From contig CP107199.1 of NCBI GenBank assembly GCA_025758065.1, forward strand, positions 3,569,501 through 3,633,500: a DNA stretch of 64,000 nucleotides. Direction: 5' to 3'. Below the pieces are notes generated by a model. The model did not search any database. It was not told the origin of the DNA and saw only the letters and a list, made by a program, of their open reading frames with translations. This DNA comes from Lachnospiraceae bacterium (GTDB taxonomy: Bacteria; Bacillota; Clostridia; Lachnospirales; Lachnospiraceae). Of the stretch, positions 42,457 to 50,732 are shown piece by piece. The first letter of the stretch is position 1; every line of letters starts with the position of its first letter. The position numbers and the translations under genes are program-made.

Positions 42457-43413
42457 TTACTTATGTTCTTTCACTTTTGTACTTCGCTTTCTTGTGCTGA
42501 TACGCTGTACTTTTACGTCCGTACTGCTCACGGTCATCTTGGGAACTGCTTTTACATAGTAATAATAATCATCATCTTCAAACTGCACATATTCTGTACA
42601 GGTATAATCTACAGAAAAGAAAAAGAAATTGTAGATCATAGCCAGCACCACAGACACGAGCAGGCCAAAGATCAGTGTTCCGGCCGATACAGACACACCA
42701 AATACAAAATCACCTACAAAAATAACCAGCAGCTGGGCTACTGTTCCTACCACAATAGCTATAACCCAGGCATAGTCCACAGAAAGTCTGTGGATCAGAT
42801 ATACCACTATAATGCCAACTGCACAGGCAGCGATCATTATCATCATAGTCTGGTTAAAGCATACAGACCGGATGATCTGGCTGTAACGCTGGACGATATC
42901 CACATTTCCTTCTCCTGTAAGGACACCTGCATTCTGGCGTATATACATCAGAAGATAGTAGAGAAAAACGCCGCAGCTCACTGGTATCACAGATATCAGG
43001 CTGCCTCCCAGACCCACTAAAAATGCCACTGCATACGGCACTTTAAACAAGAACGCAAGGGGCGTAAGTACCATAAGCCAGCTGTCTCCCGGCTTGAAGC
43101 CGTAATACAGCACTGCTACTACCAGTATCATCATCAATGTGATCAGTGCCATTTCCATGGATACTGCATACACATGCGCCACCATCACACATCCCATTAA
43201 AAACACGCTGGCACTATCCGGGAGCAGTGCACCAAAAACACAGAGCAACAGCACAACCGCTGGATTTTTTAATTTTGTCATGTAACCGATATTGGCATTC
43301 ATACTTAAAACAGTACACAGGACAAGCAGCAGCCGGACCACAAAGCGTATCCAATAACTGTATTTATTATAAAATTCTTTCAGGTGCTCTTTTAACAGCA
43401 AAAGACCTGTCAT
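42457..43413 (-). CDS. Uncharacterised polytopic membrane protein in the cdaA operon
   Basis: 318 residues with about eight or nine hydrophobic segments between residues 20 and 270, then a cytosol-type tail. The tail has an acidic-tyrosine patch (EDDDYYYYVKAVPKM, about 282-296) followed by a basic end (RISTRKRSTKVKEHK). I recognise no family. Its ATG overlaps the stop of the upstream gene by four bases (ATGA) and it lies 38 bases before cdaA, so it is translated with the c-di-AMP genes. A transport or sensing role tied to CdaA is possible but unsupported by motif. Confidence 0.7.
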   Translation of the reverse strand: MTGLLLLKEHLKEFYNKYSYWIRFVVRLLLVLCTVLSMNANIGYMTKLKNPAVVLLLCVFGALLPDSASVFLMGCVMVAHVYAVSMEMALITLMMILVVAVLYYGFKPGDSWLMVLTPLAFLFKVPYAVAFLVGLGGSLISVIPVSCGVFLYYLLMYIRQNAGVLTGEGNVDIVQRYSQIIRSVCFNQTMMIMIAACAVGIIVVYLIHRLSVDYAWVIAIVVGTVAQLLVIFVGDFVFGVSVSAGTLIFGLLVSVVLAMIYNFFFFSVDYTCTEYVQFEDDDYYYYVKAVPKMTVSSTDVKVQRISTRKRSTKVKEHK

Positions 43414-43832
43414 AAAGCGGCTCCTCCTCTGTTTCCTTTTCCGTGGTCTTTCCCGAATTTGCGCTCCAGATGTTTCAGCCTTGCCATATACATAGTCTGG
43501 CTTCTGGATGCAAAATCATATCGTTTGGAATAAATCTTCCATGTAATAAGAAGATAAAACACCAGTCCTGTTATATAACCCAGTCCCCAGTTTTTTGCCC
43601 ATGACACAACCGTTTCTATAGCAGCGCCTTTTACGATCACACCCAGCTTGTACATGATCCACATAAGAAGGATCAGCACAAAACTAAAGGTGTATCCAAA
43701 AAAAGAGCGGAATAACTGTCCTCCTACGTAATCACTTTTAAAGAACTGATTTACAGGGAAGATTTTTCTGCCCTGATGCTTTTCAAATACTGCCAGATCA
43801 GTCATCGCCTGGATCTTTTCCTCATTCAGCAT
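43410..43832 (-). CDS. Uncharacterised small membrane protein heading the cdaA operon
   Basis: 140 residues: a soluble head of about 40 residues, two hydrophobic segments (about 42-66 and 83-99) and a basic C-terminal tail rich in Lys, Arg and Gly. No family recognised. RBS AAGGAG before ATG 43832. It is first in the operon: a TATACT -10 box lies on the minus strand at 43876-43871, with a weak -35. The overlap with the next membrane gene suggests that the two proteins form a complex. Confidence 0.7.
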   Translation of the reverse strand: MLNEEKIQAMTDLAVFEKHQGRKIFPVNQFFKSDYVGGQLFRSFFGYTFSFVLILLMWIMYKLGVIVKGAAIETVVSWAKNWGLGYITGLVFYLLITWKIYSKRYDFASRSQTMYMARLKHLERKFGKDHGKGNRGGAAL

Positions 43833-44093
43833 AAAGCACTCCTTTATTTTCTTCCCAATGCTATCAATTTAGTATACCACATCTTTTTTTGTTTTGCGAC
43901 ACCTTAAATGAATTTTTTGTTTTACCGTTCATAATTGAATATTGTATGAAGCAATTATTAATTTTTTATTAATTTACCTGTCAAGGCTTGTATTATTCTC
44001 AAAATATGCTATTTTTTATTCTGCGAAAAAAAAATCAAACCAAACAGGAAAATATGATCAAAGTATTTAAAGTATTATTAAAGAGGTATAATT
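43833..44093. promoter_or_regulatory. Divergent intergenic region between the cdaA operon and the GT2 gene
   Basis: AT-rich 261-base gap serving both directions. Minus-strand -10 TATACT at 43876-43871 for the cdaA operon. For the GT2 gene the plus strand offers TTGAAT, 17 bases, TTAATT near 43935-43970, a weak match. No coding sequence or strong dyad seen. Confidence 0.4.
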
Positions 44094-45383
44094 ATGAAAA
44101 CGCTTCAGATGATCCATTATTTTAATTTTGTGATCGCAACGGTATTTGTAGTATTTTATTTTTACCAGATTGGCTATCTACTCCTTGGTCTTTTCATGAA
44201 GCACCGTAAAGGCAGTACCGGCCCTCATAAGCTCCACCGCTATGCAGCTGTCATTTCTGCAAGAAATGAGGCAAATGTTATTGGCGGACTGATCGCCAGC
44301 CTAAAAGCACAGAACTACCCTTGCGAGCTCCTTGATATTTATGTGATCGCAGACAACTGTACTGATGATACCGCCCAGGTAGCTGCACAGGCAGGTGCAA
44401 AAGTCTACCGCCGCTACAACCATCAGCAGGTAGGAAAAGGCTATGCTCTTGATTATCTGTTTAAATGTCTTTCTGCTTCCGGCAAAGATATATATGATGG
44501 TTACTTCGTATTTGATGCAGATAATTATGTGGATCCTAACTTTGTAAAAGAGATGAATGCTACTTTTGACAGCGGACATTTTGCAGCCCTTACAAGCTAC
44601 CGCAACTCAAAAAACTTTGGTGCAAACTGGATTTCCGCAGGTTATGGCTTATGGTTCTTGCGCGAAGCACGCTTCTTAAACTTCCCAAGAATGCTTCTGG
44701 GAACCAACTGTGCGATCTCCGGAACCGGCTTTTTAGTTTCCGGTGAAGTGATACGTGAAAACGGTGGCTGGCCATTCCATCTGCTTACAGAAGATATCGA
44801 ATTTTCTGTAAACTGTGCCATTGAAGGCAAGGTCATCGGTTACTGTGACAAAGCTGTTATCTATGATGAACAGCCAGTAAAGTTCGGACAGTCCTGGACC
44901 CAGAGACTGCGCTGGTCCAAAGGCTTTTATCAGGTAGACTGGCATTACAGCTGGGGACTGATCAAGGGACTGTTCCAGGGCGGAAGGAAATCTTTCTCCT
45001 GCTATGATATTTTCATGACTGTTGCTCCTGGCATGTTCTTTACTCTTGCCGCTATCCTGATCAATCTGGGAATGGCATTTTCCTATATAACCGAACCTGG
45101 ATACATAGCAAGGCTGATCGCAGCTGAGAATATCTCCTTCCTTACAAGAACGATCGTTATGTTCTACTTAAGCCTTTTAGTTTACGGTATCATTACCATG
45201 ATCAGCGAATGGAAACAGGTGAATCTTTCTGCTTTTAAGAAAATCCTGTATACATTTACATTCCCGGTCTTTATGTTCACCTACATTCCGATTTCTGCCG
45301 TTGCACTGATAAAGAAAGTAGAATGGAAACCTATCTGCCACGGAAATACTTCCGGAGAGCTGATCACTTCTAAAAGAAATTAA
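44094..45383 (+). CDS. Family 2 glycosyltransferase (processive type, membrane)
   Basis: The only gene found on the plus strand. 429 residues: an N-terminal membrane segment (about 8-32), a GT2 catalytic domain with ISARNEANVIGGLIASL (about 54-70), the metal-binding DADN (about 142-145), GTGFLVSGEV, the acceptor-base region TEDIEFS (about 226-232) and the QRLRWSKG motif (about 265-272) typical of processive synthases. Three or four membrane segments close the protein. It resembles chitin/cellulose/poly-GlcNAc-type synthases, but the sugar is not deducible. RBS AGAGG before ATG 44094. It is monocistronic with a bidirectional terminator. Confidence 0.88.
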   Translation: MKTLQMIHYFNFVIATVFVVFYFYQIGYLLLGLFMKHRKGSTGPHKLHRYAAVISARNEANVIGGLIASLKAQNYPCELLDIYVIADNCTDDTAQVAAQAGAKVYRRYNHQQVGKGYALDYLFKCLSASGKDIYDGYFVFDADNYVDPNFVKEMNATFDSGHFAALTSYRNSKNFGANWISAGYGLWFLREARFLNFPRMLLGTNCAISGTGFLVSGEVIRENGGWPFHLLTEDIEFSVNCAIEGKVIGYCDKAVIYDEQPVKFGQSWTQRLRWSKGFYQVDWHYSWGLIKGLFQGGRKSFSCYDIFMTVAPGMFFTLAAILINLGMAFSYITEPGYIARLIAAENISFLTRTIVMFYLSLLVYGIITMISEWKQVNLSAFKKILYTFTFPVFMFTYIPISAVALIKKVEWKPICHGNTSGELITSKRN

Positions 45384-45425
45384 ATACGAATTTTTCCTGC
45401 CAACAGCAGGAATATTATAATAGAC

Positions 45426-45480
45426 AAAAAAGCGATGCACGGATACATATCGTCTGGATATGCTTCCTGCACCGCTTTTT
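45426..45480. terminator. Bidirectional terminator between GT2 gene and azlD
   Basis: AAAAAGCGATGCAC...GCACCGCTTTTT: flanking A and T tracts let it work both ways between convergent genes. The stem GCG-TGC/GCA-CGC has inner partial pairing. Confidence 0.75.
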
Positions 45481-45515
45481 ATTTAATGTCCTCTCGCAAT
45501 TCTATTACCTTGATA

Positions 45516-45848
45516 TTACAGTATGGCTGCCAGCCGCAAAAGGATCATATATCCGGCTGTTCCCACTGCAATACTTACTAATGTATTATGTTTCCATTTA
45601 TAAGATAATGCCACGATCACTACTGCTGCTATTTTGGGCAATCCTATACGTACCACATCATTTCCTGTATCTTTTAAGCAATAGACGATCAGTACCGCCA
45701 TAATTGCTGACGGAAGTGTTTTTCCAAGACGATCCAGCCAGTCCGGCATCTTCTGTGCTCCACTAAAAGCCAGAAAGGGCAAGGCACGGAGGAAAAAGGT
45801 ACACAGGGCGGAAACTGTGATCGTGATCAATATTCTTTCTGTATTCAT
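45516..45848 (-). CDS. azlD: AzlD family branched-chain amino acid export subunit
   Basis: Small membrane partner of AzlC. 110 residues, four hydrophobic segments, starting immediately after the azlC stop (TAA ATG), so coupled. AzlCD pairs export branched-chain amino acids and some analogues. It ends about 35 bases before the bidirectional terminator. Confidence 0.88.
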   Translation of the reverse strand: MNTERILITITVSALCTFFLRALPFLAFSGAQKMPDWLDRLGKTLPSAIMAVLIVYCLKDTGNDVVRIGLPKIAAVVIVALSYKWKHNTLVSIAVGTAGYMILLRLAAIL

Positions 45849-46532
45849 TTATGCTTCCTCCCCTTTCTTCTGTAATACCACTAAAAGTCCTGAAGTTATG
45901 AGCAATGCCGGAAGCATAAAACTGGAAGCTCCAAAGATAAGCAAACAGATAATACCTATCCCACAGCCTGCTAAAGCCGGTGTATGTTTATCTGTTTTCT
46001 CCCACTGATCAATAAATATGATCACAAATAAAGCCGTCATACAGAAGTCGATTCCTTTCATATCCCACGGGATCAGCTGCCCTAATACTCCTCCCAGAAC
46101 AGCACCGATCATCCAGTAACAGCGGCTGAAAAATGCCACCAAAAACATAGCATCCTCTTTTTCTTTCCGAGGCAGTTCCAATGTGCAGTTTACTGCATAA
46201 GTTTCATCTGTCATGGTATGGATCATATAAAGCATCCGCTTTCCCATTTTCTTAAAATCTTCTAAGAACGTCAAACTATAAAAACTCTGGCGGCTGTTCA
46301 TCAGAAGTGCCGTAAGAGCCACTGTTATAACAGAGGCGCCGCTGCTTAAAAATGTGATAAGCACAAACTGGAATGCTCCTGTATACACTGTCATGCTCAC
46401 CAGTAAAGAATAATACCATTTAAAGCCTGCATCTTCCATCATAATACCATAGGCCATACTGACAAAAATGTAGCTGCACATAATGGGAATGGATTTGATA
46501 AACGCATATTTCCGGATCTGGGATTTTGTCAT
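45849..46532 (-). CDS. azlC: AzlC family branched-chain amino acid exporter
   Basis: Main subunit of the AzlCD exporter; 227 residues with about five to six hydrophobic segments and the family block VSMAYGIMMEDAGFKWYYSL (about 24-43). It has its own consensus promoter (46598-46570) and is cut off from the upstream ferredoxin gene by a terminator. Function with the neighbouring redox cluster is therefore optional, though proximity is notable. Confidence 0.9.
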   Translation of the reverse strand: MTKSQIRKYAFIKSIPIMCSYIFVSMAYGIMMEDAGFKWYYSLLVSMTVYTGAFQFVLITFLSSGASVITVALTALLMNSRQSFYSLTFLEDFKKMGKRMLYMIHTMTDETYAVNCTLELPRKEKEDAMFLVAFFSRCYWMIGAVLGGVLGQLIPWDMKGIDFCMTALFVIIFIDQWEKTDKHTPALAGCGIGIICLLIFGASSFMLPALLITSGLLVVLQKKGEEA

Positions 46533-46569
46533 ACCGTAGATGTCCTTTCACTCCATTTTCTTTTGGCCT

Positions 46570-46598
46570 ATCATATCTTCTATTTCCTACTTTGTCAA
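46570..46598 (-). promoter_or_regulatory. azlCD promoter
   Basis: Minus strand TTGACA (46598-46593), 17 bases, TATGAT (46575-46570). Near-perfect sigma-A promoter. Confidence 0.85.
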
Positions 46599-46661
46599 TA
46601 GGTAAGTATGCTTTTCATCTTTCGGCCCCTTGCAATGATCTCCTGACAGAAACAGAGATTA

Positions 46662-46708
46662 CAATAATAAAACTACCGGGAATCGGATCGTTTCATCTAA
46701 TTCCCGGC
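46662..46708 (-). terminator. Terminator of the molybdopterin oxidoreductase operon
   Basis: Minus strand CCGGGAAT, 16-base loop, ATTCCCGG, TAGTTTTATTATT. Directly after the ferredoxin gene. Confidence 0.8.
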
Positions 46709-46738
46709 AGCATCATTTTGCTGTACTATTAAAATTTC

Positions 46739-47263
46739 TTACACCTGCTGCTTCAGCATTCCCGCACTTGTCATCCTTAAAGAATGTTCCGGTGGAATCT
46801 GAGGCTCTTTTGCTTCTGTATCCACTAACTGTAATGCTTTTACAGGACAGGCTTTTACGCAGGCCGGAAGCATTCCATGATGGACTCTTACATAGCAGCC
46901 ATCGCATTTGATCATCTTGCCATTTTCGCCAAAAGAAGGAATACCATAAGGACATGCCATCGCGCAGCTGTGGCAGCCAATACAGTTGGTGGTATCATAA
47001 ACTGTAAGATTCGTTTCTGGGTCTTTTTTCAGGCAGGCACTTGGGCATGCGCTGATGCACGGTGCATCGCTGCAGTGCATACACGCTAAAGACAAATGAC
47101 TGTATTTTACATTTCCTTTTTGTTCCATTTCCAGGTCAAATACATTCCTGAAAGGTCTCTGGCCCTCTTTTACCTGGAAATCGTTCTGGTCCATGCAGGC
47201 AACGGAGCAGGCTCCACAGGAAATACACTTGGTAATATCCAGATCTATTGCATATTTCTTCAA
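46739..47263 (-). CDS. Four-cluster ferredoxin subunit (DmsB-like)
   Basis: Electron-transfer subunit for the molybdopterin enzyme. About 174 residues with 16 cysteines in four groups: CISCGACSVAC, CMHCSDAPCISAC, CIGCHSCAMACP and CDGCYVRVHHGMLPACVKAC, enough for four [4Fe-4S] clusters as in DmsB/PsrB/NrfC-type proteins. The start is set at TTG 47263: GAAGG lies seven bases upstream, the protein then begins (M)KKYAIDLDITKC as relatives do, and TTGA overlaps the oxidoreductase stop. ATG 47290 is the alternative. No membrane anchor gene or Tat signal is present, so the complex should be cytosolic. Confidence 0.9.
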   Translation of the reverse strand: MKKYAIDLDITKCISCGACSVACMDQNDFQVKEGQRPFRNVFDLEMEQKGNVKYSHLSLACMHCSDAPCISACPSACLKKDPETNLTVYDTTNCIGCHSCAMACPYGIPSFGENGKMIKCDGCYVRVHHGMLPACVKACPVKALQLVDTEAKEPQIPPEHSLRMTSAGMLKQQV

Positions 47264-49395
47264 CGCTGCACCTTCTTTCTCATACCGCATCTGGTAGAAT
47301 TATAAGCCGGGAAACCGGAATAGGGGTCTACGTGAGTTCCTGACATCAGGGAATTTACATCTGCTTCTGAATATCCATGGTAGAAGAATATCACATTTTT
47401 CTGTACTCTGTGTGTTGGATGCGCTTTTACAGAAATGGTTCCTCTCTCTGTAAACAATTCTATGTCGTCTCCTTCTTTTAAGCCCAGTGCCTGTGCATCT
47501 TCTATGGAAATATCGGCCATTGGATCCGGCCGCAGGCTGCGTACCCAGGGTACCTTGTGAAGGCGGGAATGGATAGCATTGGGCAGTCTTGCGCCGGAAC
47601 AGAGGATAAATGGATATACAGTTTCATCTGCCTCATCCATTGGCTCACAATAAGTTGGAAGGGCATCTAAATGCCACTGCGGATGAGAAGCGATCAATTC
47701 TGAGTATAACTCAAATTTGCCTGTTGGAGTCTTACAGCCTTCTTCAAGGATGGTTCCCGGAACATAAGGTTTTACCCCCCGCACCTTTAAAGGCAGATCG
47801 CTGGCACGAAGTTCATCCATAGTAATATCCAGGTTAGATAAAATCTCTTCAATGTTCTTCTCATAGCCTTCTTCCAGGCGCTTATCCCCCAGGTTCATTA
47901 CTTTTGCCAGTTCACATAAGATCTCTGCATCTGACTTGCTTTCTCCTACTCTGTCAATAGCAGGTTTAGTCAGCCATGCATAACCGCCCGGATAAGTCTC
48001 TAACTCGCCTCTTTCATAGGAAGTACATACCGGAAGAACAATATCTGCCATTTTGGCAGCATCTGTCATAAACAGATCTGTATCTACGAAAAAGTCCAGT
48101 TTTTCAATGGCGGATTTAAAATACTGGTCATCTGGAAGGATGCGGTAATTTAAGCCCATTGCAAATAATGCCTTAACAGGATAAGGTGTTCCCTCATGGA
48201 TCTGTCTTGGCAGATCCACACACTGCATCTCCCGCTCCATATGATACCACAGTGGGAACCGTGTCGCTCCTACAGGAAGAACTGTATCCTTTGGCTCTGT
48301 ACCATCTGCAAATTCATCTTCCAGTGTAGTAAAACCTGCGATCTGGTGAGTAAATGTATGCTCTCCCGGCAGTTGTCCGCCTTTACGGTCAAAGTTGCCT
48401 GTCAGTGCAGAAAGTGCCATAATAGCACGGTAATTCTGGAACCCATTCTTATGATGCGGGATCGGGGCACTGTTTTCGTTAATCGCCATAGACTTGCTCT
48501 CATGGATCATCTCACAGGCTCTTTCTACCATTTCATAAGGAACACCTGTCAGCTTTTCGACATTGGTCTCATTAAATCCAGCTGCATATTCTGCATATTC
48601 TTTAAAGCCATGAACATATTTATCAATGTATTCTTTGTCGATCCAGCCTTTCCGGATCAATATATTTCCCATACACAATGCCAGGGCACCGTCTGTTCCC
48701 GGATATGGGCGCAGATGCAGATCACACATTTTTTCTGTAGTTGGTGTGATCTTCGGATCTACTACAATGACCTTCATTCCCCTTGATCTTGCTTCTTCTG
48801 CTCCCTGAGCCTTTAAGTAACCGGAATAATAAGGATTAAATGCCCAGCCAAGAAGCAGGTCACAATTTGACATATCCGGTCTTGCCAGCTGTCCTATGGC
48901 TGTTTTCCATGCCATCCAGCCAGTAGTCATACAGGTACTGGACTCTGTACCGTAATTCATAGTTCCAAAGGAATGGGCAAAACGGCGCAGCCACGGACGG
49001 AACCATTTATTGTACCCACCGAAAAATGCCACTGCCTGAGGTCCATCTGCTGCTTTGATATGATTTAACTTTTCAGCGATCTCCTTATAAGCCTCATCCC
49101 AGGTGATCGGTTCAAATTTTCCTTCTCCCCTTTTGCCAGTACGGCGAAGAGGTGTTTTTATACGGTCTTCTCTGTAAGCAAAGCCACGGCCGGACAATCC
49201 TTTTGTGCAAAGGCATCCCTTATTTCTCGGATGCTCATCCAAGCCTTCCAGCTTTACCATTTTTCCATCTTTTACATAAGCGCATACACCACAATTATAT
49301 GCCGGAGAACAGATAGCACAGACTGTATTCTTTTTTTCAATGCCGGTCTCCGGTCCCGGTATCTTTGCTTTTATTAAAGCCTCTAAACTATCCAT
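47260..49395 (-). CDS. Molybdopterin-dependent oxidoreductase, catalytic subunit (DMSO reductase superfamily)
   Basis: Mo/W bis-pterin enzyme of about 711 residues. The N-terminal cluster site is CAIC...CGVC...CLC (C26, C29, C35, C38, C61, C63), with the spacing C-x2-C-x5-C rather than the common C-x2-C-x3-C. The pattern TVCAICSPAYNCGVCAYVKD followed by NKGCLCTKG resembles the group that includes acetylene hydratase and gut catechol dehydroxylases. C155 in TESSTCMTTG is a candidate metal ligand. The C-terminal dinucleotide-binding domain (SGARLPNAIHSRLHKV, near residue 596) is present. No Tat signal. ATG 49395 follows GAGGAG and overlaps the flavoprotein stop by eight bases. Substrate unknown; see the cluster finding. 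Confidence 0.9.
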   Translation of the reverse strand: MDSLEALIKAKIPGPETGIEKKNTVCAICSPAYNCGVCAYVKDGKMVKLEGLDEHPRNKGCLCTKGLSGRGFAYREDRIKTPLRRTGKRGEGKFEPITWDEAYKEIAEKLNHIKAADGPQAVAFFGGYNKWFRPWLRRFAHSFGTMNYGTESSTCMTTGWMAWKTAIGQLARPDMSNCDLLLGWAFNPYYSGYLKAQGAEEARSRGMKVIVVDPKITPTTEKMCDLHLRPYPGTDGALALCMGNILIRKGWIDKEYIDKYVHGFKEYAEYAAGFNETNVEKLTGVPYEMVERACEMIHESKSMAINENSAPIPHHKNGFQNYRAIMALSALTGNFDRKGGQLPGEHTFTHQIAGFTTLEDEFADGTEPKDTVLPVGATRFPLWYHMEREMQCVDLPRQIHEGTPYPVKALFAMGLNYRILPDDQYFKSAIEKLDFFVDTDLFMTDAAKMADIVLPVCTSYERGELETYPGGYAWLTKPAIDRVGESKSDAEILCELAKVMNLGDKRLEEGYEKNIEEILSNLDITMDELRASDLPLKVRGVKPYVPGTILEEGCKTPTGKFELYSELIASHPQWHLDALPTYCEPMDEADETVYPFILCSGARLPNAIHSRLHKVPWVRSLRPDPMADISIEDAQALGLKEGDDIELFTERGTISVKAHPTHRVQKNVIFFYHGYSEADVNSLMSGTHVDPYSGFPAYNSTRCGMRKKVQR

Positions 49396-50647
49396 GGATC
49401 TTCTCCTCAACTTCATCTATAAAAGGAACGGAAAGTCCTGCTTTTACCAGCATAGCCCGCTGATAATCCGGCAGAACAAACTGTTCACCTGCAAACAGCC
49501 GCAGCATATAATTTTTTATAATGCCGCTGATACGATAATTGTCTAAAATATTAGCGCCTACAATGCGCTTTCCGTCTAGCACCAGACGGATATACAGATC
49601 TTCTGAAAGCGAACCGTATTCCAGGATTTCTCCCTGCATCCGGTTGTCTCCAAAACCAATAAAATCCATGTTCATAAAGTGGGTGATATTGTGAAGGATA
49701 TTTCCTTTATAAACAGCATCTCCCCCTGCCATGTTAATACCGGCAGTTTCTCCCTGATGATTGGCATTTGCCCACAGACCGATGATCTGTTTCTGTCCGC
49801 TTTCCAGATTATTCCCTTCACAGCAGTCACCTGCGGCATAGATTCCGGGAACAGAGGTACGCATATGGTCATCCACTACAATACCTCTTGTGATCTCCAC
49901 TTCTCCCTGAACAGTCTCTGTAATGGCTCTTGTACCAATACACAGACCCACAATGTCTGCAGGAATCCTGCTTCCGTCTGTAAGCACAGCCACCTTTTCC
50001 CCATTTTCCTGTTCCATATGATCAATGGTAACACCAAACATTAAATGAACGCCCTGGGCTTCTACTCTCTTTTCAATCTCTTCTGCAACCTCTTTGTAAG
50101 CAGCCAGAGGAAATATATAGCTTGCCAGATCTAAAAGCCAGGTTTCAATACCATATTTATGAAGGACTTCCACCACCTTGATGCCAGCCATGGAAGCACC
50201 GATCACAACAGCATGTTTAATATCATTTTTCTTCAGTCTGTCTTTAAAGCGAAGGGCATCTTCTACTGTACGCATTAAAAATGCATCCTCAGGCTCCAGT
50301 CCTTTTACAGGAGGAGCAAATGCCCTTGCACCTGTTGCGATCAGAATGCGGTCATACTGCTCTGATCCATTTTCTGTTTCTACCAGATGCTCAGATCCGT
50401 GAACCTTTATTACCGTTTCTTTGCGAAGGTTAAAATCCACTTCTTTTTGTATCTGCTCCAGATCACCAAACGGGAACATTCCTTCATATTCCAGCTTTCC
50501 AAAGGCATAATACGTAGTCAACATAGGATTATAAGGGGCTCGTTCTGTATTGCTGTATACATCAATGCATCCCTCTTTATCCAGCTCACGGATCTTTTTC
50601 ACTGCATGGTAGCCGGCTGTACCAAAGCCTACTACTGCGTATTTCAT
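49388..50647 (-). CDS. NAD(P)/FAD-dependent oxidoreductase (NirB/rubredoxin reductase-like)
   Basis: About 419 residues. N-terminal FAD fold VGFGTAGYHAVKK (6-18), APYNPMLTTYY (about 40-50), a second dinucleotide fold VVIGASMAGIKVVEVLHKYG (about 143-162) and the FAD-binding end motif GIYAAGDCCE (about 265-274). The redox cysteine of CoA-disulfide reductases and NADH oxidases near residue 43 is absent, so it should pass electrons from NAD(P)H to a protein partner, as the flavin domain of NirB does. ATG 50647 follows GGGAGG by eight bases. Likely electron source for the ferredoxin and molybdopterin subunits. Confidence 0.88.
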   Translation of the reverse strand: MKYAVVGFGTAGYHAVKKIRELDKEGCIDVYSNTERAPYNPMLTTYYAFGKLEYEGMFPFGDLEQIQKEVDFNLRKETVIKVHGSEHLVETENGSEQYDRILIATGARAFAPPVKGLEPEDAFLMRTVEDALRFKDRLKKNDIKHAVVIGASMAGIKVVEVLHKYGIETWLLDLASYIFPLAAYKEVAEEIEKRVEAQGVHLMFGVTIDHMEQENGEKVAVLTDGSRIPADIVGLCIGTRAITETVQGEVEITRGIVVDDHMRTSVPGIYAAGDCCEGNNLESGQKQIIGLWANANHQGETAGINMAGGDAVYKGNILHNITHFMNMDFIGFGDNRMQGEILEYGSLSEDLYIRLVLDGKRIVGANILDNYRISGIIKNYMLRLFAGEQFVLPDYQRAMLVKAGLSVPFIDEVEEKIHG

Positions 50648-50732
50648 AGTCTTACCTCCCATAACATGGGAACGCGATGAGAATGTTATTGCCGCAACAC
50701 CCCCACCGCGTTTTCCCGGTATCAAACAGTGA

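Noticed and set aside
45484..45510. Solo F1 end (ATGTCCTCTCGC)
   Set aside because: Only about twelve bases match and no partner end is found nearby.
45516..46532. AzlCD as the last genes of the redox operon
   Set aside because: A terminator follows the ferredoxin gene and azlC has its own near-consensus promoter, so it is a separate unit, though a functional link remains possible.
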